NCBI GenBank assembly: GCA_022592435.1
Contig: JABYQS010000025.1
Location: 1 to 64,000, forward strand
Reading direction: 5' to 3'
DNA length: 64,000 nucleotides
From: Cerioporus squamosus
Taxonomy: Eukaryota > Basidiomycota > Agaricomycetes > Polyporales > Polyporaceae
Shown one piece after another: positions 21,573 through 33,598 of this stretch; positions within the stretch are counted from its first letter, which is position 1; every line of letters starts with the position of its first letter. The translations under genes were made by a program, and so were the position numbers. Under the pieces are notes generated by a model. It was not told the origin of the DNA, made no database searches, and saw only the letters and a program-made list of their open reading frames with translations.

Positions 21573-22652
21573 CTCGGAGGTCGCCTTGGTAAAGCTAGGA
21601 AGTGGGTATGCGCTCGACAGATGCTAGAGCCTAGAGCCTGGAGACAGTCGGCCAACGCATGGGGGTTTTTGTAGACGCAGCGTGCGGGGCTGGTGTGGAC
21701 GATTCTGGTACGATTCGACAGTAGTGGTGCGGCGCAAGCGGAGGCAGGGGCGGGCTTGGAGGGATTCTAGCGCACCGAGCGAACGTGCTGTAGACGGCGT
21801 AAGGTGTCTGAGGGCCAATGGAGTCGCGCGGGGCTGCGTGCCAGCGGACGATGCGGGCGCGGAGGCGAGGATAGTTGCGCGGGCCATCAGACGGGCACAC
21901 GCTTCGCTGGACGACGTGTGGCCGGCGGGCAGATGCATGGCGGAGTAGAGGAGGTCGATGCATGAGGCGGTACGGATAGGGTGTCGTGTCGCACCAGCAT
22001 CACGACAAGTGCTGAACGGAGGTCGATGGTCGAGCCGTCGGGGTTCCGCTGCTCACTATCGGTAGACTTTAGAGAGCATGTAGCCAAGGAAGCGCAGAGG
22101 TTCAGATGAAGCAGCATCATGATTGAGTGCTTGGGATCATCTATAGCAACAGATTGAACACGGCCTTCGAATCTGCGAGAAAGGGCATCAGGAGAGCTAA
22201 CCTCGCATAACAATATGTCACTTTCTGAGTCGCAAAACATGATGACCAGGACGCAAGCAGAACCGAACGTTCAGTATTCTCGCCGGGGCTACGTGGTAGC
22301 TGTCGTCAAGTCGGAAGGCAGCGCGCTTCGACTGCCTAAAAGGGATTCTATGTCCTCCCATCAACTGTCCGGTCCGGCTTCCGGAGGCAGGACTCTTCAA
22401 GTTGCGTCGAACGAGGCCTTCTGGTCTCTTCAGGGCTCATATGCGACAACACTCAAGGTTAGTGGTTGCAGGTGTTAGGTAGCAACATTGCTAAGTGACT
22501 ATATTCCAGCCTGGGGCGAACGCCGTTATCGACAACGGTACTTGAATACTACGATTCGTCTACGAAGTATACGCGATCTATCGAGCGGTGGATATAACAA
22601 GTCCAAGAAACTCAACGGTCGTGTATGCGTCGAGGGTCAAGACACAAGCCTT
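21573..22652. other. spacer, no gene recognised
   Basis: HYD-7 upstream and HYD-8 downstream region. A plus-strand open frame at 22215-22478 matches no family I know. No TATA box precedes HYD-7; TACAAAAA lies about 95 bp upstream. Confidence 0.45.
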
Positions 22653-23163
22653 CTAGAGGGTAACCGGGACGCAGCCAATAGATAGCAGGCCACCCTGGGA
22701 TATGCGAGTGTGAGCAAGTTATTCGTGGTGCAAAGAAGAGCGGCACATACGACGTCGTTGTCCTGGCAGCAGAGCGCCTGCGCGTTGCACTGGTTGCTGC
22801 CACCAACGTTGATGATGCTGATGGGGTTGCAGGTGAGCCCGACGAGTACGTCGACGCCTTGGACGACGATGCCGAGCACGCTGAGCAGTGTCGTCATCGC
22901 CGGGTCGTTGGCCTGCAGAACAGGGATAATACGTCCGGGTCAGTTCGTCTCGCGCGGTACGAAGGAGCCTGGGGATGGAAACCCACGTTCTGCATCTGGT
23001 TGCAGCACTGCAGGTTGCTGGTGCTGCATTCACTTGCGGGGGTAGACGTCGGGCCCGGGGCGACGCTGATGGTGGTCGTGGGTGTGACGCCTCCGGGCAT
23101 GGCGGCCGCAAGGACACTCAGAGAGACCATGGAGGTCAGGGCGAGGGCGCGAGAGAACATCAT
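22653..23163 (-). CDS. HYD-8, class I hydrophobin
   Basis: Exons (minus) 23163-22987, 22912-22751 and 22694-22653 encode 126 residues, starting with two Met codons. The signal peptide (SMVSLSVLAAAMP) is followed by a short linker (GGVTPTTTISVAPGPTST) and the core [46 protein letters not shown]. Exon 2 (ANDPAMTTLLSVLGIVVQGVD) and intron 1 are nearly the same as in HYD-7, so the pair arose by recent tandem duplication. The frame is intact. Confidence 0.93.
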
Positions 23164-24129
23164 GGTGTTATGTGTGGAAAAGAAGGAGAGCGCGAGGAGC
23201 TTCGAGGTAAGGAGAGAGTAGCTGAGAACTGCTGAGAGGTCTGTTCGAGCTGAGGAACTAGTCGTCCAGGCGGAGGGTATATATATGTTTTGCGGCCCTG
23301 GGTCGACGACTAGGACTATGGTGCAGACTGCCTTGTATAGTACTCACATTCATCCACAGCTTGATCGCCGAGTGCGCTCGCCTTGGCTTGAACCACCGCC
23401 TTCAAAGAGGAAGTAGAGCCAATGAGCATGCGCCGTATGTCTCCGCAGCGGCGAGCACTTGAAGGAGCCGAGGTAGTTTGTGCGGGTCTCCAGACGGAGT
23501 ATCCTCTTGTCTGACAGACCCTAGATGGTCGCGAAGCCGTGTGCGGCGAGCAGTCGAGTCAAGAACGAGACAGGATGGATGGGGTAGGGCGGAACACCGA
23601 CAATGTGACAGTCCCGCACGTCGACGCTGACTTAGCTCGGAGGCGCAGCTGCGATGTGCGCAAAAGGTCGCACCAGCGCCGCAAGGACTTCTTGCTTTCT
23701 TGATCGCTATCAGCAAAACAGGGAGGAGAAACCTGCGGAGTGGTCAGTACGAGATGCGAGCATTCCTGGAGGACGGCGTTCACCTGACATTGGTGACAGA
23801 TCCTTGACATGCGCATTCGAAGGCTTCAAGAGCGCCGCAGAGAGGCTCTCGGTGGTGCATCTTAGTCTTTGAGTCGGCGACAGAGAAGAGTAGAACATGC
23901 CCCCTTCTCCCTCGCGCCATGATTCGAGAGTCATGTCAGCGACAATCCATGGTTGGTCTACCGCGCTCATGGAACTATCGCACCTCAGACTCAGCAAGTT
24001 AGGCTCGTCCAGGAACGGATCACAAAGTCGAATTACGATACGGTCCATATCAGCAGTCACCAAGTAATTATAGGTAAGGAGAAGGACAAGCTGGGGCAGT
24101 CATATCGACAGGGGAGGTTCCACTGTCCC
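23164..24129. other. spacer, no gene recognised
   Basis: HYD-8 upstream and HYD-9 downstream region, with a TATA-like run at 23278-23287. No gene seen. Confidence 0.45.
23278..23287 (-). promoter_or_regulatory. TATA-like run of HYD-8
   Basis: Alternating TA run, about 115 bp before the first ATG. Confidence 0.45.
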
Positions 24130-24639
24130 TCATGCGCTGATCGGCACGCAGCCAACGGCGACGGCACCCCCCTGTTGTCGGCGAGTTGTTAGAGCGGTGC
24201 GAAACAGCCGCAAGTGACCGCAATGACGTACGAAGTTGTTGTCCTGGCAGCATACAGCGTTGGCCTTGCACGAGTTGCCAGCCAGGACACCAACCGCGGA
24301 GACGGGAGTGCAGTCTATGCCCACAAGAGCGTCGACACCTTGTACGGCGACGCCGATGGCTCCAAGCTGCTGGGCTACTGAGGGATCGGTAGCCTATGTT
24401 CATTGGCATAGGTCAGTCCAAGGAGAGGAGCAAAAGCGAGGCGGGAGACGGACCTTCTTGACCTGGTTGCAGCACTGAACCGGACCCGTACCGCACGTGC
24501 CTCCCTTGATGTGCGTGGGCTGAGAGCCGTGGCCGGTCACGGTAATCGTCGTCGTCGGGTGGCCCTCGCCATGGGGGCTGGCGGCCGCAAGGAGGGCAAG
24601 AGAGAGCACGGAGGTAATCGCGACGGCGTGTGAGAACAT
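24130..24639 (-). CDS. HYD-9, class I hydrophobin with divergent C-terminus
   Basis: Exons (minus) 24639-24454, 24393-24232 and 24171-24130 encode 129 residues. The signal peptide (VLSLALLAAASP) is followed by a His/Gly/Thr linker (HGEGHPTTTITVTGHGSQ) unlike its neighbours. The core is TCGTGPVQCC, GIDCTPVSAVGVLAG, SCKANAVCCQDN, then exon 3 GGAVAVGCVPISA. Exon 3 departs from the usual GGLISIGC..xL end: VAVGC replaces SIGC and the protein ends in Ala. All eight cysteines remain. The intron 1 donor is GTCCGT, a weak site. Confidence 0.92.
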
Positions 24640-24756
24640 CGTGCAGAGGAATGGACGGCGAGGATAGCGAGCAAGAGAAACCTGGGTGAAGGGGGAAGTG
24701 CGCGGGGGGTGAAGCTGCAACTCGAGCTGAGGGACATCCGCCGGGCGTGCAAGAGG

Positions 24757-24763
24757 ATAAATA
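24757..24763 (-). promoter_or_regulatory. TATA-like box of HYD-9
   Basis: TATTTAT on the minus strand, about 120 bp before the ATG. Confidence 0.35.
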
Positions 24764-25360
24764 GGTCGAGTCTCCGCCAAGGAGGCCCTGACGCACGACA
24801 AAGTTCCGAGGGAAGAAGACATGTCCGTGTCGCAACCGAGAAGAGCAGGAGAATAAACTCGCGAGAGCTGGAACCGTCGGCAACTTATTGCCTAGGGAAT
24901 GCGATGGACGGCTGTTTGAGACAGTCCGTCGATGCGAGGAGAGCACGTCCAGATGTTGGCCATCTGCACCAAGAAACGATAGGTGAGAGCGCTCGAGAAG
25001 GGTTCAAGGTGAGTTAAGGACAGGTCTGCGGTTCTGTTGCCACGTGTGCAACGAAATGCACAAGAGAAAGGTGGCCCGAAGTTGTACAGTGGCATTGCTG
25101 TACGTATCGGCACCTGGAGCACTGGTTCTTCGGCTGTCCAAGCTCGTCAGGATAGTAAATAGCAACGGGAGATAGCAGTCACACTTACTTTGGCAGATTG
25201 TGGGCCAACTCTTCGAAGACACCTACCCAGATAACCGACTCGCGTTGTAGACCTTATTACTCTCGGGGTCGTGCCAGTGGAAGCACGGGTCGGCTCAAGT
25301 CGCAGCTGAGGAACCTGACATCTGGTTGTTCATATCCAGGATGTGGAGTGTAGTGTGTGA

Positions 25361-25407
25361 CTCTATTCTGAGGGACGAGGAACTAGAGGCTGGCACTGCG
25401 AGCCTAG
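25361..25407. repeat. short dispersed hairpin repeat, copy 2
   Basis: Nearly identical to 7294-7342, with a three-base deletion (AACTAG for AACTACTAG) and small changes in the second stem. No inverted-repeat element flanks this copy. Confidence 0.55.
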
Positions 25408-28400
25408 GACGCGTGACGGTTGCGAGGAGGAGGAGGCTGGAGGAGGACTCCGGGTGACGTCGCGCGTCGTCGGCAGTGGCCGAACTCCTCCGGAGATTGC
25501 CATATCTCGAGTTGCGACGTGCGTGGCACACGGGCGTCAAGTAACTTCAGAAATGACCTCCGTGCCGGCCAGGAATCTCGCTCTGGTGCCATCCAATACT
25601 GCCCGACACAAGTCCAGCTATGCAACATGCCTCTCCATGCCTCCTTGAGAACACTCCATTTGCGGACGTGGACGTTGCCTGCGGCTGCCACCGTATCTCC
25701 GGATGCACTTAGTCCCGCACGACGCTCGCAAATGCCGCTGTGCGAACCAAAGTGAGTAACTTTGCTACGTCTCCAGGTAGAGGCATGCTCCAAGACACTA
25801 TGCTCAGCCTGTTGACGCAAAGCCCTCAGCTGGCACGAGCCTCAGCTAGGCCCGATCTCGCCCTTGCTTCGCCTCCGTAAACCAGCCATGCACAGTGACA
25901 GTTGACCAGTAGCCTGTTCACCGTGAGCTCAAGTGCGCCATCATGCCCCCCGACGATTTTCGGAGGACGAACCAGTGCTGAGCGCTGAACTTGTAGCCTT
26001 CGCTTCCATCATATATGAGTACAGTGCGATGTCGGTGAACATCTCCGCGCACGTCCTCGCCGGGATATGGACAGATGCTCCGCCTCTGACTCCGATGAGG
26101 CTTCCAATCGCACCTGCGCCTATCCAACGTCTCCCGCGGCCTCCGATTTTGGCTCTATCCTGGCCATCGCACGGCCAGCAGAGTTCCAGGTAACTCGTCA
26201 TGCATACTATTTTTGAATACTTATTTTCCTAGTATAACCTCCGCTGTTCTCTCGCAGCCGCCGTGCGTGCTCACATTGTCATCTCGCAGCGTCATACTCG
26301 TCGTCACGGTCATAGAACGACTTTATACAGCGACAGATGGCCGCGACATGGGCATCGAACGATCCAGGACCCGCATGTCCGAACAACTTTCTCGTCATTC
26401 AATAGTCCGGACTTGCTCGCAATATGGCTGGCGACATACGCTCCCTATCAGGTGTGTTCCCTGCTCGATTTATTGTCGCGATGCTGTCCCTCCGGGATAT
26501 GTGGAATAGCGAGAGTTCCTCCGGTTCTATTCTCTGAGCGTGCTTCGCATTCGTAATCCGCGACGCGCGTCGTTATCATGTAGCTTCGTTCTCTGTACGT
26601 CTCTGCCTGGCAACGCAACACGACCTTTCGCAGCGGACGTGCAGCAGCATGAGCAGATAGTAACGCGGCCATCTCTTTCGTGTCGCGCTCGGAACCCAGA
26701 CTTTCACGACCCCCTGCCAAGAACCCGACATGGGATCCAGGCGTAGGGCCAATGACTGCATGCCAGCGAACAGCGTTTGGCGGGAGTGATTTATGAGTGA
26801 TGTATGTACCCCATGAATAGAGTAAGACGCCTTGTAGTGGGAGCACACACGCCAGGCTAGCACGAGCCTTGCTCGGCCCCGTCTTCACGCTGACGCCAGG
26901 GCGTGCCAGTGCCGGTCATGCACATGAGATGAATCACTTCCATGCACCATCGTGACCAGTGGAGGACGTCTTGATCAGGATCGTCGACCTCATCATACCC
27001 CACTCTCATTTTCTTTGTGGCCGAGCCAGAGAAATCCTGAGCAGACCATATGTCACACGAGGGGTACAGCCGAATACTGTGCGAGCAGATGCGAAGTACT
27101 CTGACGTATGCTACGGTTGCGCAAACCAGACGCCCTCGCAAAAGACCAGGCGTTTGTCCTGACGGCGGATCACCGCCTATGTCGCCATCGGGCGAGTGCG
27201 CGTCCATACCAGGCATCCAGCATACCAGACGTCCGTATCTTGTCTCAAGGCGAGCACGCCGAATTGGTTAGACAGATGCGACGAGTCAACCTACGTCGGG
27301 GTTACAAGTACTCGGCCTAGAGATATTCCATAAAATGTCACCGACTGCTACCATGCAGCTCTTAGGCGACCCGCTATACCATGTGCAGTCCCCCGGAAGT
27401 CTCTGCGTATCTGGTCGGCGAACTGCGTATGACCGCCACTGCAGGCCCGGCGAGTCGGTGACTTGCTTACTTGAATTGACGCAGTCCGGGTTCGCTCGCA
27501 TGTGCCATTGCTCGTAACCGGTTATCCCCACTGCGGGACGACGATTGTGGTTCAACCGAGTTGCGGATTCTTCCACGTCAGAGAAAACTGCGCGAGCTAT
27601 CTCCACTACGCCGTTACGTATTGGGAAGTGCGCGAGGCAGCCGGGGCGGGAGAAGGCGCGTCGGCGTCTTCGTCGTGTCCACGAGTTGGGGGTTCGACCA
27701 CCCTTTCATTCATTGGACGCTATCATTATGAGGAGTAAATATCGTGTACAGGGCAGCTGTCTCCATGGCTCACATTGAGGGCTGGAACAGTGAGCATGGA
27801 CGAAGCGGTGAAGCGACGTTACTTCGTACGCCCTGGAGCATAGCCCAAGATTCCCCAGCTGCCGACTTCCAACCACTATAAGAAGCGCAGCGGGACGTAA
27901 AGTATTGCAGCCAGGACATGCTACAGCTGAGCTCACTGTCCGTTGAGTCTAAGGGTGCACAGGAGGAATATGTAGTCAAATGTTGAACAACGCCCACTCA
28001 CCCGTTCGCTCGCGCCGCCGCCACCCTCCGCTCTTTGAAGCCGCTACACCCGCTCTACGGTGCCTTCCGGTGGACATCCTGCTCTCTGCACGACAAGCTC
28101 CGTGTAAGTGTCATCCAAGAGGGTTCGTAACCGTGACTCACCCTGGCCACCTCTCTCGGGGGGCCTGCTTCGGTGAGCGCTGCCCGCGCGCGCATTGAAC
28201 CCATAGCCCCGCGCTGCTAGCCTTGGTTTCAAGGGGAAGTTCTGCGATGGAAGCTGCGTCATCTTCAGTGTCGTCCGGCGTGACAAGCAAGTCCTCGGAG
28301 TGGTGGTGCGTCGACGTGCATTGAATTCCTGGCGAGGGGACGTCAGGCAAGTGAAGGCCCCACCGGAGCGTGGCTGGAAGCAGAGTCCATGCTGGCGGGA

Positions 28401-29244
28401 CCGCTCGAGAGCACTGGTACTCCCTGCCTGCCATACAAGGTACACAGAGAAGGTCGATGGCGACTCGACGAACCAGCGCACCGCCACGACGGCGGCTGCG
28501 ACAAGCCAATCGAATTTCCTACGGCGAGTTGCGAGTGAGTCCTCGTATTCTGAACGCGTTATGCCCGAAGTCGTAACGTACACATGTCACCCACGACAGC
28601 TCGACGGCGTTCAGTATCCGTGGCTTCAGGTTTGTGTGGCGCGTACGCTGATGCTTGTATGACGGAGAGCGAGAGGGGGCGATTGAACTGCTGGGGAGCA
28701 CGTTCAAGTCCGCAGGCAGTCTTCCAGGAGGGTGGGGTGTGTCCCTGACGGTACCCCTTGGAGCTCGCAAAGGAGGGAAACCCTCTTTCCCGGCGGGCGA
28801 AAAGCGGAAGCGAACCAACGCGAACAGGCAGGACACTTACTTTCCAGCAGGGCTCGACTCGAACTCAGAGAGAGAGAGCTCGGTCTGTTCCGACGGATCC
28901 AGTGTCTGATGCGGAGGCGCTGGGGAAGGCCCCGAGGGACAGGATCTTGAGGTTGGGCAGGTGAACAACGAGAAGCGCAAACCAACTACGGTGGTGAGCA
29001 GTTGTATGATTCCATCCTGTTTCGTGCGATTGACATCTCGATGCGACGTCGGAGCATGACCGGACCCATCGAACGCCCGACCGTCGCGGTTTTCGCGGCT
29101 TCTTGTTCGGGAAGGCGGTAGCAAGAACGCGCCTGCTGACCGCCCAGGACAGATGGCCGGTCGAAGTGGAAACAAGCCAACGAAAGCGGTTCGGGGGCTG
29201 GGGACTTCATGCGCCTACCGTGGGGCCTGCGGAATCGTTTCCTG

Positions 29245-29252
29245 TATATAAG
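29245..29252 (+). promoter_or_regulatory. TATA box of HYD-10
   Basis: TATATAAG about 125 bp before the ATG. Confidence 0.5.
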
Positions 29253-29374
29253 ACCTGCGGTCTCGACTATCAGTCCTCAGGCCAACGGTCACCAGCACTC
29301 ACTCACTCGCACTCCTCGAGCCCCCTCACAACTTCGCTCTTCACCACCCAACCATCTTTCGCATAGTCTCCACC

Positions 29375-29836
29375 ATGTTCTCCCGCGTCGCTGCTATCAC
29401 CCTCGCCGCCCTCCCGCTTCTTGCGGCCGCCACCCCGCTCGACGTCCGCGGCGGTGAGCCGTCCTCGAGCTGCTCGACCGGTGCCCTCCAGTGCTGCGAC
29501 AGCGTCCAGAGTGTGAGTTTGCTCGATCGTCCCTTCGGTTCCTTGCTTACGGAGTTGCTCGCGCTGCAGGCCAGCAGCCCCAAGGCCGCCGCTCTCCTCG
29601 GGCTCCTTGGCATCGTCGTCCAAGGAATCACCGGTCAGGTTGGCCTCACCTGCTCGCCCATCACCGTCATCGGTGTGGGCAGTGGCAGCTCGTGCACTGC
29701 CCAGACCGTCTGCTGCCAGGACAACAGCCACGTGAGTATCGCTGACCTTGGAGTGTCTATGTTCCACGCAAACAACTCACGCTGGTTTGTGCAGGGCGGT
29801 CTCATCTCCCTTGGCTGCGTCCCGATCACTCTCTGA
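29375..29836 (+). CDS. HYD-10, class I hydrophobin, compact
   Basis: Exons 29375-29512, 29570-29731 and 29795-29836 encode 113 residues. Both introns (57 and 63 nt) are multiples of three without stops, so the unspliced frame stays open; this makes a false single-exon prediction likely. The signal peptide ([12 protein letters not shown]) is followed by only about 12 linker residues ([11 protein letters not shown]). The core is [47 protein letters not shown], with spacing C-X6-CC-X32-C-X13-C-X5-CC-X12-C, a standard class I pattern for this array. Confidence 0.94.
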   Translation: MFSRVAAITLAALPLLAAATPLDVRGGEPSSSCSTGALQCCDSVQSVSLLDRPFGSLLTELLALQASSPKAAALLGLLGIVVQGITGQVGLTCSPITVIGVGSGSSCTAQTVCCQDNSHVSIADLGVSMFHANNSRWFVQGGLISLGCVPITL

Positions 29837-31937
29837 TCGCGCGACGCTCGGGGGCTGATTGTGCTCCGCCGCGTTCAATAGTTCTTGTATCACCGAGTCG
29901 TGCTATGTCGTCCCGAAGTGCTGTATCGTTCCGTAGTGCTAAATCAGACATCGTTGTGTCCCCATAATTGTGCGGATATGATTCCTTAGCGAGGTATACC
30001 CCGCTCGCAGCGTTCGGTTGTGTCTGTGTGACCCGTCAGTTCATTCAACACAGAAGAGAAATTGGCAGAGACGTCTTCGGCCTTCGAACGTTAACCTCGG
30101 ATGACTCCGCGCTGAGGTACGACATAATCAGCTATGACTTTGGCCTATGACTTCACGATGGCACATTTACCTGCCACACCGGACACGCCGACGGCGTCCA
30201 CACGTTAGGCGTATGGGATGTATAGGCATATGAACCGCACCACGACCAAGGTAAGGTTACTCTTGCGGGGGCATTCAAGTTGCGGCAGTAGACAGTGACT
30301 CCGCACATGTGATCATCGTGGTGGAAGACGGTCGCGAGAGGCCGCCCACCATGCCACAGGGCCTTCCTTCTGACCTGCGCATTGCAAAGAGAAAGACACG
30401 ACGCGAGACGGCACAAGCTTGTATCACGTCTCATGGCCTCCCGGGACCGCGCGGGTTGCTCTCTGCACGTGTGTGGAGTAGAAGAGTAGAAGAGTCAGCA
30501 TAGTGCTGCGCTCAAGGGAACGGAGATGAATGTGAGAGTGAGCTGAGGAGGGCACGTCGTGAATGTCTCCTTCTGCACCCGCTCCAAGGCACTTGTCTCT
30601 AGATGGGGCTCGAAGGGAGAGCCGACTGTTCGGCGTACAGCCACGAGACGGGTGCGCTGCGGTAGCAATGCGCCCTCCTCTCGTACTCCAGACCCCATGG
30701 TGGTGGTTCTCGCCGGATAGACGTATGGTGAACTATCCGGATGCGTGGGTTGAGTGCACTGACATGGGATCGCGTTTCACATCGATCAGGATTCAGGATG
30801 GCCTAGAGCCGTGCTCTCGGTGTGGGGGACAGAACGGTACAAGAAGAGCGGCCAGAGAATGAGTGGAGATAGAACAGGCTGGAGAAGAGGCGGAGTGCGA
30901 GAAGAGGAAGAGTCTATATCGAGCGTGGATGGAGCTGCTGCCGAACGGCTCTGCGAGAACCAGGACGCACGAACCGTCCCATACCTGCCAGCATTCCAGT
31001 GTCCTTCGGACCGTCAAGAACGATCCTTTGTGTCCGACATTGCGAGGGATTTCCGGTGGCTCTGGCTCTGGAGTTTCGCGCGTCATTTGACTGTAGTACT
31101 GGGGTCCTCTACGCTCGTTATAAGCAATATGACGCGGATTATATCCAAGCAAAAGAGAGGCCAATCTATGAGGTTGATGTGCTATAGCCCCATCGAGCGG
31201 AGGATGAGCGTCGTGCTGTGGTAGCGAAGACTCGGAAAGTAGTCGTGGATCCAGGAGAAACCTGGAGACAGCTGGAGACTCGAGAGACGGACCGGGACAG
31301 GTTTCTCCAAGTCTCAAGCGCCCGCAATGCCAATAGGTAACGCGGCCACGTGACGTGAAGCGATGACGCGTCCCGGTCCCTCCCGGCGGTGGCACCCTGG
31401 CTACGCTTCTCCGGTGGTTGTTTTCGATCCACCATGCAACACACATGGCCGTTGCATAGCCTACGATGGCTCGACGGAGTCTTCGCGGTCCTTGGCGTGC
31501 TGAACCATGATGATCTAGTACTACTGCTAGTAGGCATCAATGCCACGCTCGGTCTGCTCATAGCCACCGGCAGTACTAGTCCCGGGTGAGTCTGCACTCT
31601 GAGTTGACGTGAAGGATGTTTGATCGACTTGGAGGTTTCTGACAGGGAGGATGTGCACACAGCTGGCCTCCTCGGCATGTACAGGCGAACGCGCCTCTGT
31701 TCGGGATGACAGCATCCCGCCCGTCCACATATGGACCAACAGCAACCATATTTGCTCTTATTACCGATTGTCGCGCCCACCCTTCACCTCGATCGACACT
31801 CGGAGACTTCCAGATGTGCTCCTATGGGTCAATTTGTCGCGGTATATAAAGCCCTGGGCAGCTGCGATAGACCGCATCCACTCCGCGTCATCCCTCTCTT
31901 TCTTTCCGCCGTATCCTCAGCTGTCCACCGACTCGTC
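29837..31937. other. 2.1-kb spacer, no gene recognised
   Basis: Holds the HYD-10 3' region and the promoter of the CPL1-like gene. A 217-codon open frame on the minus strand (31446-30793) shows no domain or signal peptide I recognise and is probably spurious. Confidence 0.4.
31843..31850 (+). promoter_or_regulatory. TATA box of the CPL1-like gene
   Basis: TATATAAA about 90 bp before the ATG. Confidence 0.5.
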
Positions 31938-33242
31938 ATGCTCGCTGTTCATGCGCTATTCGCCCTCGGCGTTCTCTCTGCAGGCGTGGCCCCTACTCTC
32001 TCCGCTCCACCGCTGCGTCCGGTCCGGTCGAGATTCCTCGACTCGCAGGTGGAGTCCCACAGCAGCCATGGCTCACGCCCGCGTCATCCGCTGACTCACG
32101 ACACATGCCTATACGCCAACGCTACCACTCTCTCGGACATCACATTCTCTGGCCTGTCTTCTGAATCTTCGTCGACGGACTTCGCGGATCTCGGTACCTG
32201 CCTGTGTCTCTCCGGGTTATCGACGACTCTTGACGGCCTGTCCTCCACTGCCTCCTTGGTTGACGAAGTCGGTCTGCATGAAGTGGAACAAGTATTCGGC
32301 ACATATGTGAGTTATTGCTGGGCTATTCGCGTCCGTATGAGTGGACTGAAGTGTGTGTATGCGTTGCAGATCACGTCTTCTTCCTCCGCGAAGGCGTGCA
32401 CCTACCCTCCGAACTCGAAACCGACGTGTACGCGCGACAATCTCTGCGGATTCTCCTGCAACCCACCCTTTGAAGCAGTTGGAGATTCCTGCGTCTGCGT
32501 TAGCTCGAGTGGGTGCGGATCGACTCCTCCCCCGGTTACTTGTCAGGCTTCCGGCAAGACTCGACGTCTTTCGAAGCGCTCAACGATCTCCACCCTCGCG
32601 ATGGCGCAATCCGCATGCGAGCATGACGAGACGGTAAGCGATCATTGTCGATTCGCTCAGACTCAGGTGCGAAGCTCAACGTTCAATCCGATGACAGGTG
32701 TGCGGTGCCTTCGACGGCGCCACAGCGAACTTCCAATGTGTCGACGTCCAGACAAGGCTAGATAGTTGTGAGTACCCGCTGCATAACCGCTATCTCCTCG
32801 ACACTCAATCTGGCTCCAAGGCGGCGGATGCATGATGCCCAACCCATTCGGATTCCGCGTGAACGATCGTGCCAGCGGGGTCGATTGTACGGCGATTCCA
32901 TTCGTAGACTCTGTCTCGTGCAGTGTCGGGAGATGCGTTGTCCAGAGCTGTCTCTCTGGCTGGACCGTCGACGCCCAGGGGACGGGCTGCATGCAGGAGC
33001 AGTCCATCCGTGGCGACGCCTCCACCCTTCTCGTGCAGACCCTTCGCCGTTCTCTCGCTCTTGAGTCGCATCATAACGGAACTGGCGACGACAACGGCCA
33101 CAACCTGAAGCCGCACTCTGACGTATCCTGGCGTGTCCCGGACATTCGCTCTGAGGTCGTTCACGAAGACCGTACTCAGCCCGCTTCCATGCAGTTCAAG
33201 GAGGATTGGACGCGAATTCCCGACTACCGCCGACACGCCTAA
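31938..33242 (+). CDS. secreted Cys-rich protein with C-terminal CPL1-like domain (PriA-like)
   Basis: Exons 31938-32306, 32370-32633, 32698-32767 and 32821-33242 encode 374 residues. A signal peptide ends around residue 22 (LSAGVAPTLS). Then come a Ser-rich region with a few cysteines (TCLCLSGL), a central cysteine-rich segment (CTRDNLCGFSCNPPFEAVG, SCVCVSSSGCG) and a module with the CPL1-domain pattern: NPFGFRVNDRASGVDC, SVSCSVGRCVVQSCLSGWTV, GTGC. This matches the basidiomycete family of Lentinula PriA and Cryptococcus Cpl1. The C-terminal 90 residues are polar and cysteine-free. The role is unknown; a secreted or cell-surface protein is likely. It lies between HYD-10 and HYD-11, on the strand of HYD-10. 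The last acceptor is AAG, less usual but needed for the frame. Confidence 0.85.
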
Positions 33243-33598
33243 ATTGTCATATGATCAAGGTTATCTGTAACTCTCCATCCGCGCTCCCTCTGTCAACTCT
33301 CTACTGTCTCCTTGAATTGTTCAGCTAATCGCCTGTACATGTAGTCTCCCCCTTGCCTATGTGATACCTCTCCGCGAACTGCTATTGGCCCCCAAATTCC
33401 CTTAGATATGACGAAGACCAAACTCGTGACGCCATGCGCTAGGCCCCCACACCTGACACGTAGCACTTGCTCCGAGCTGCTCACAAGACACCGCAAGAAA
33501 GTGCGCCAAAGCAAGCATATGCATTATTCAGTGATACTGTAGCCCCTCACGTCTACTTCACTACGCTCCGTGCTCCTCACCGAACCAGGTCTCCAGTC
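33243..33598. other. convergent spacer
   Basis: Shared 3' region of the CPL1-like gene and HYD-11. Nothing else seen. Confidence 0.5.

Larger units (their letters stand above)
24640..29374. other. 4.7-kb spacer inside the array, no gene recognised
   Basis: The largest gap in the window, between the divergently transcribed HYD-9 and HYD-10. It holds both promoters and the hairpin repeat copy at 25361-25407. Open frames up to about 180 codons occur on both strands, but none has a recognisable domain, signal peptide or clear splice pattern. Confidence 0.4.

Noticed and set aside
28044..28583. 179-codon minus-strand open frame
   Set aside because: No domain and no support from splice or promoter signals.
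30793..31446. 217-codon minus-strand open frame
   Set aside because: No recognisable motif, Arg/Ser/Pro-rich composition typical of chance frames in GC-rich DNA.
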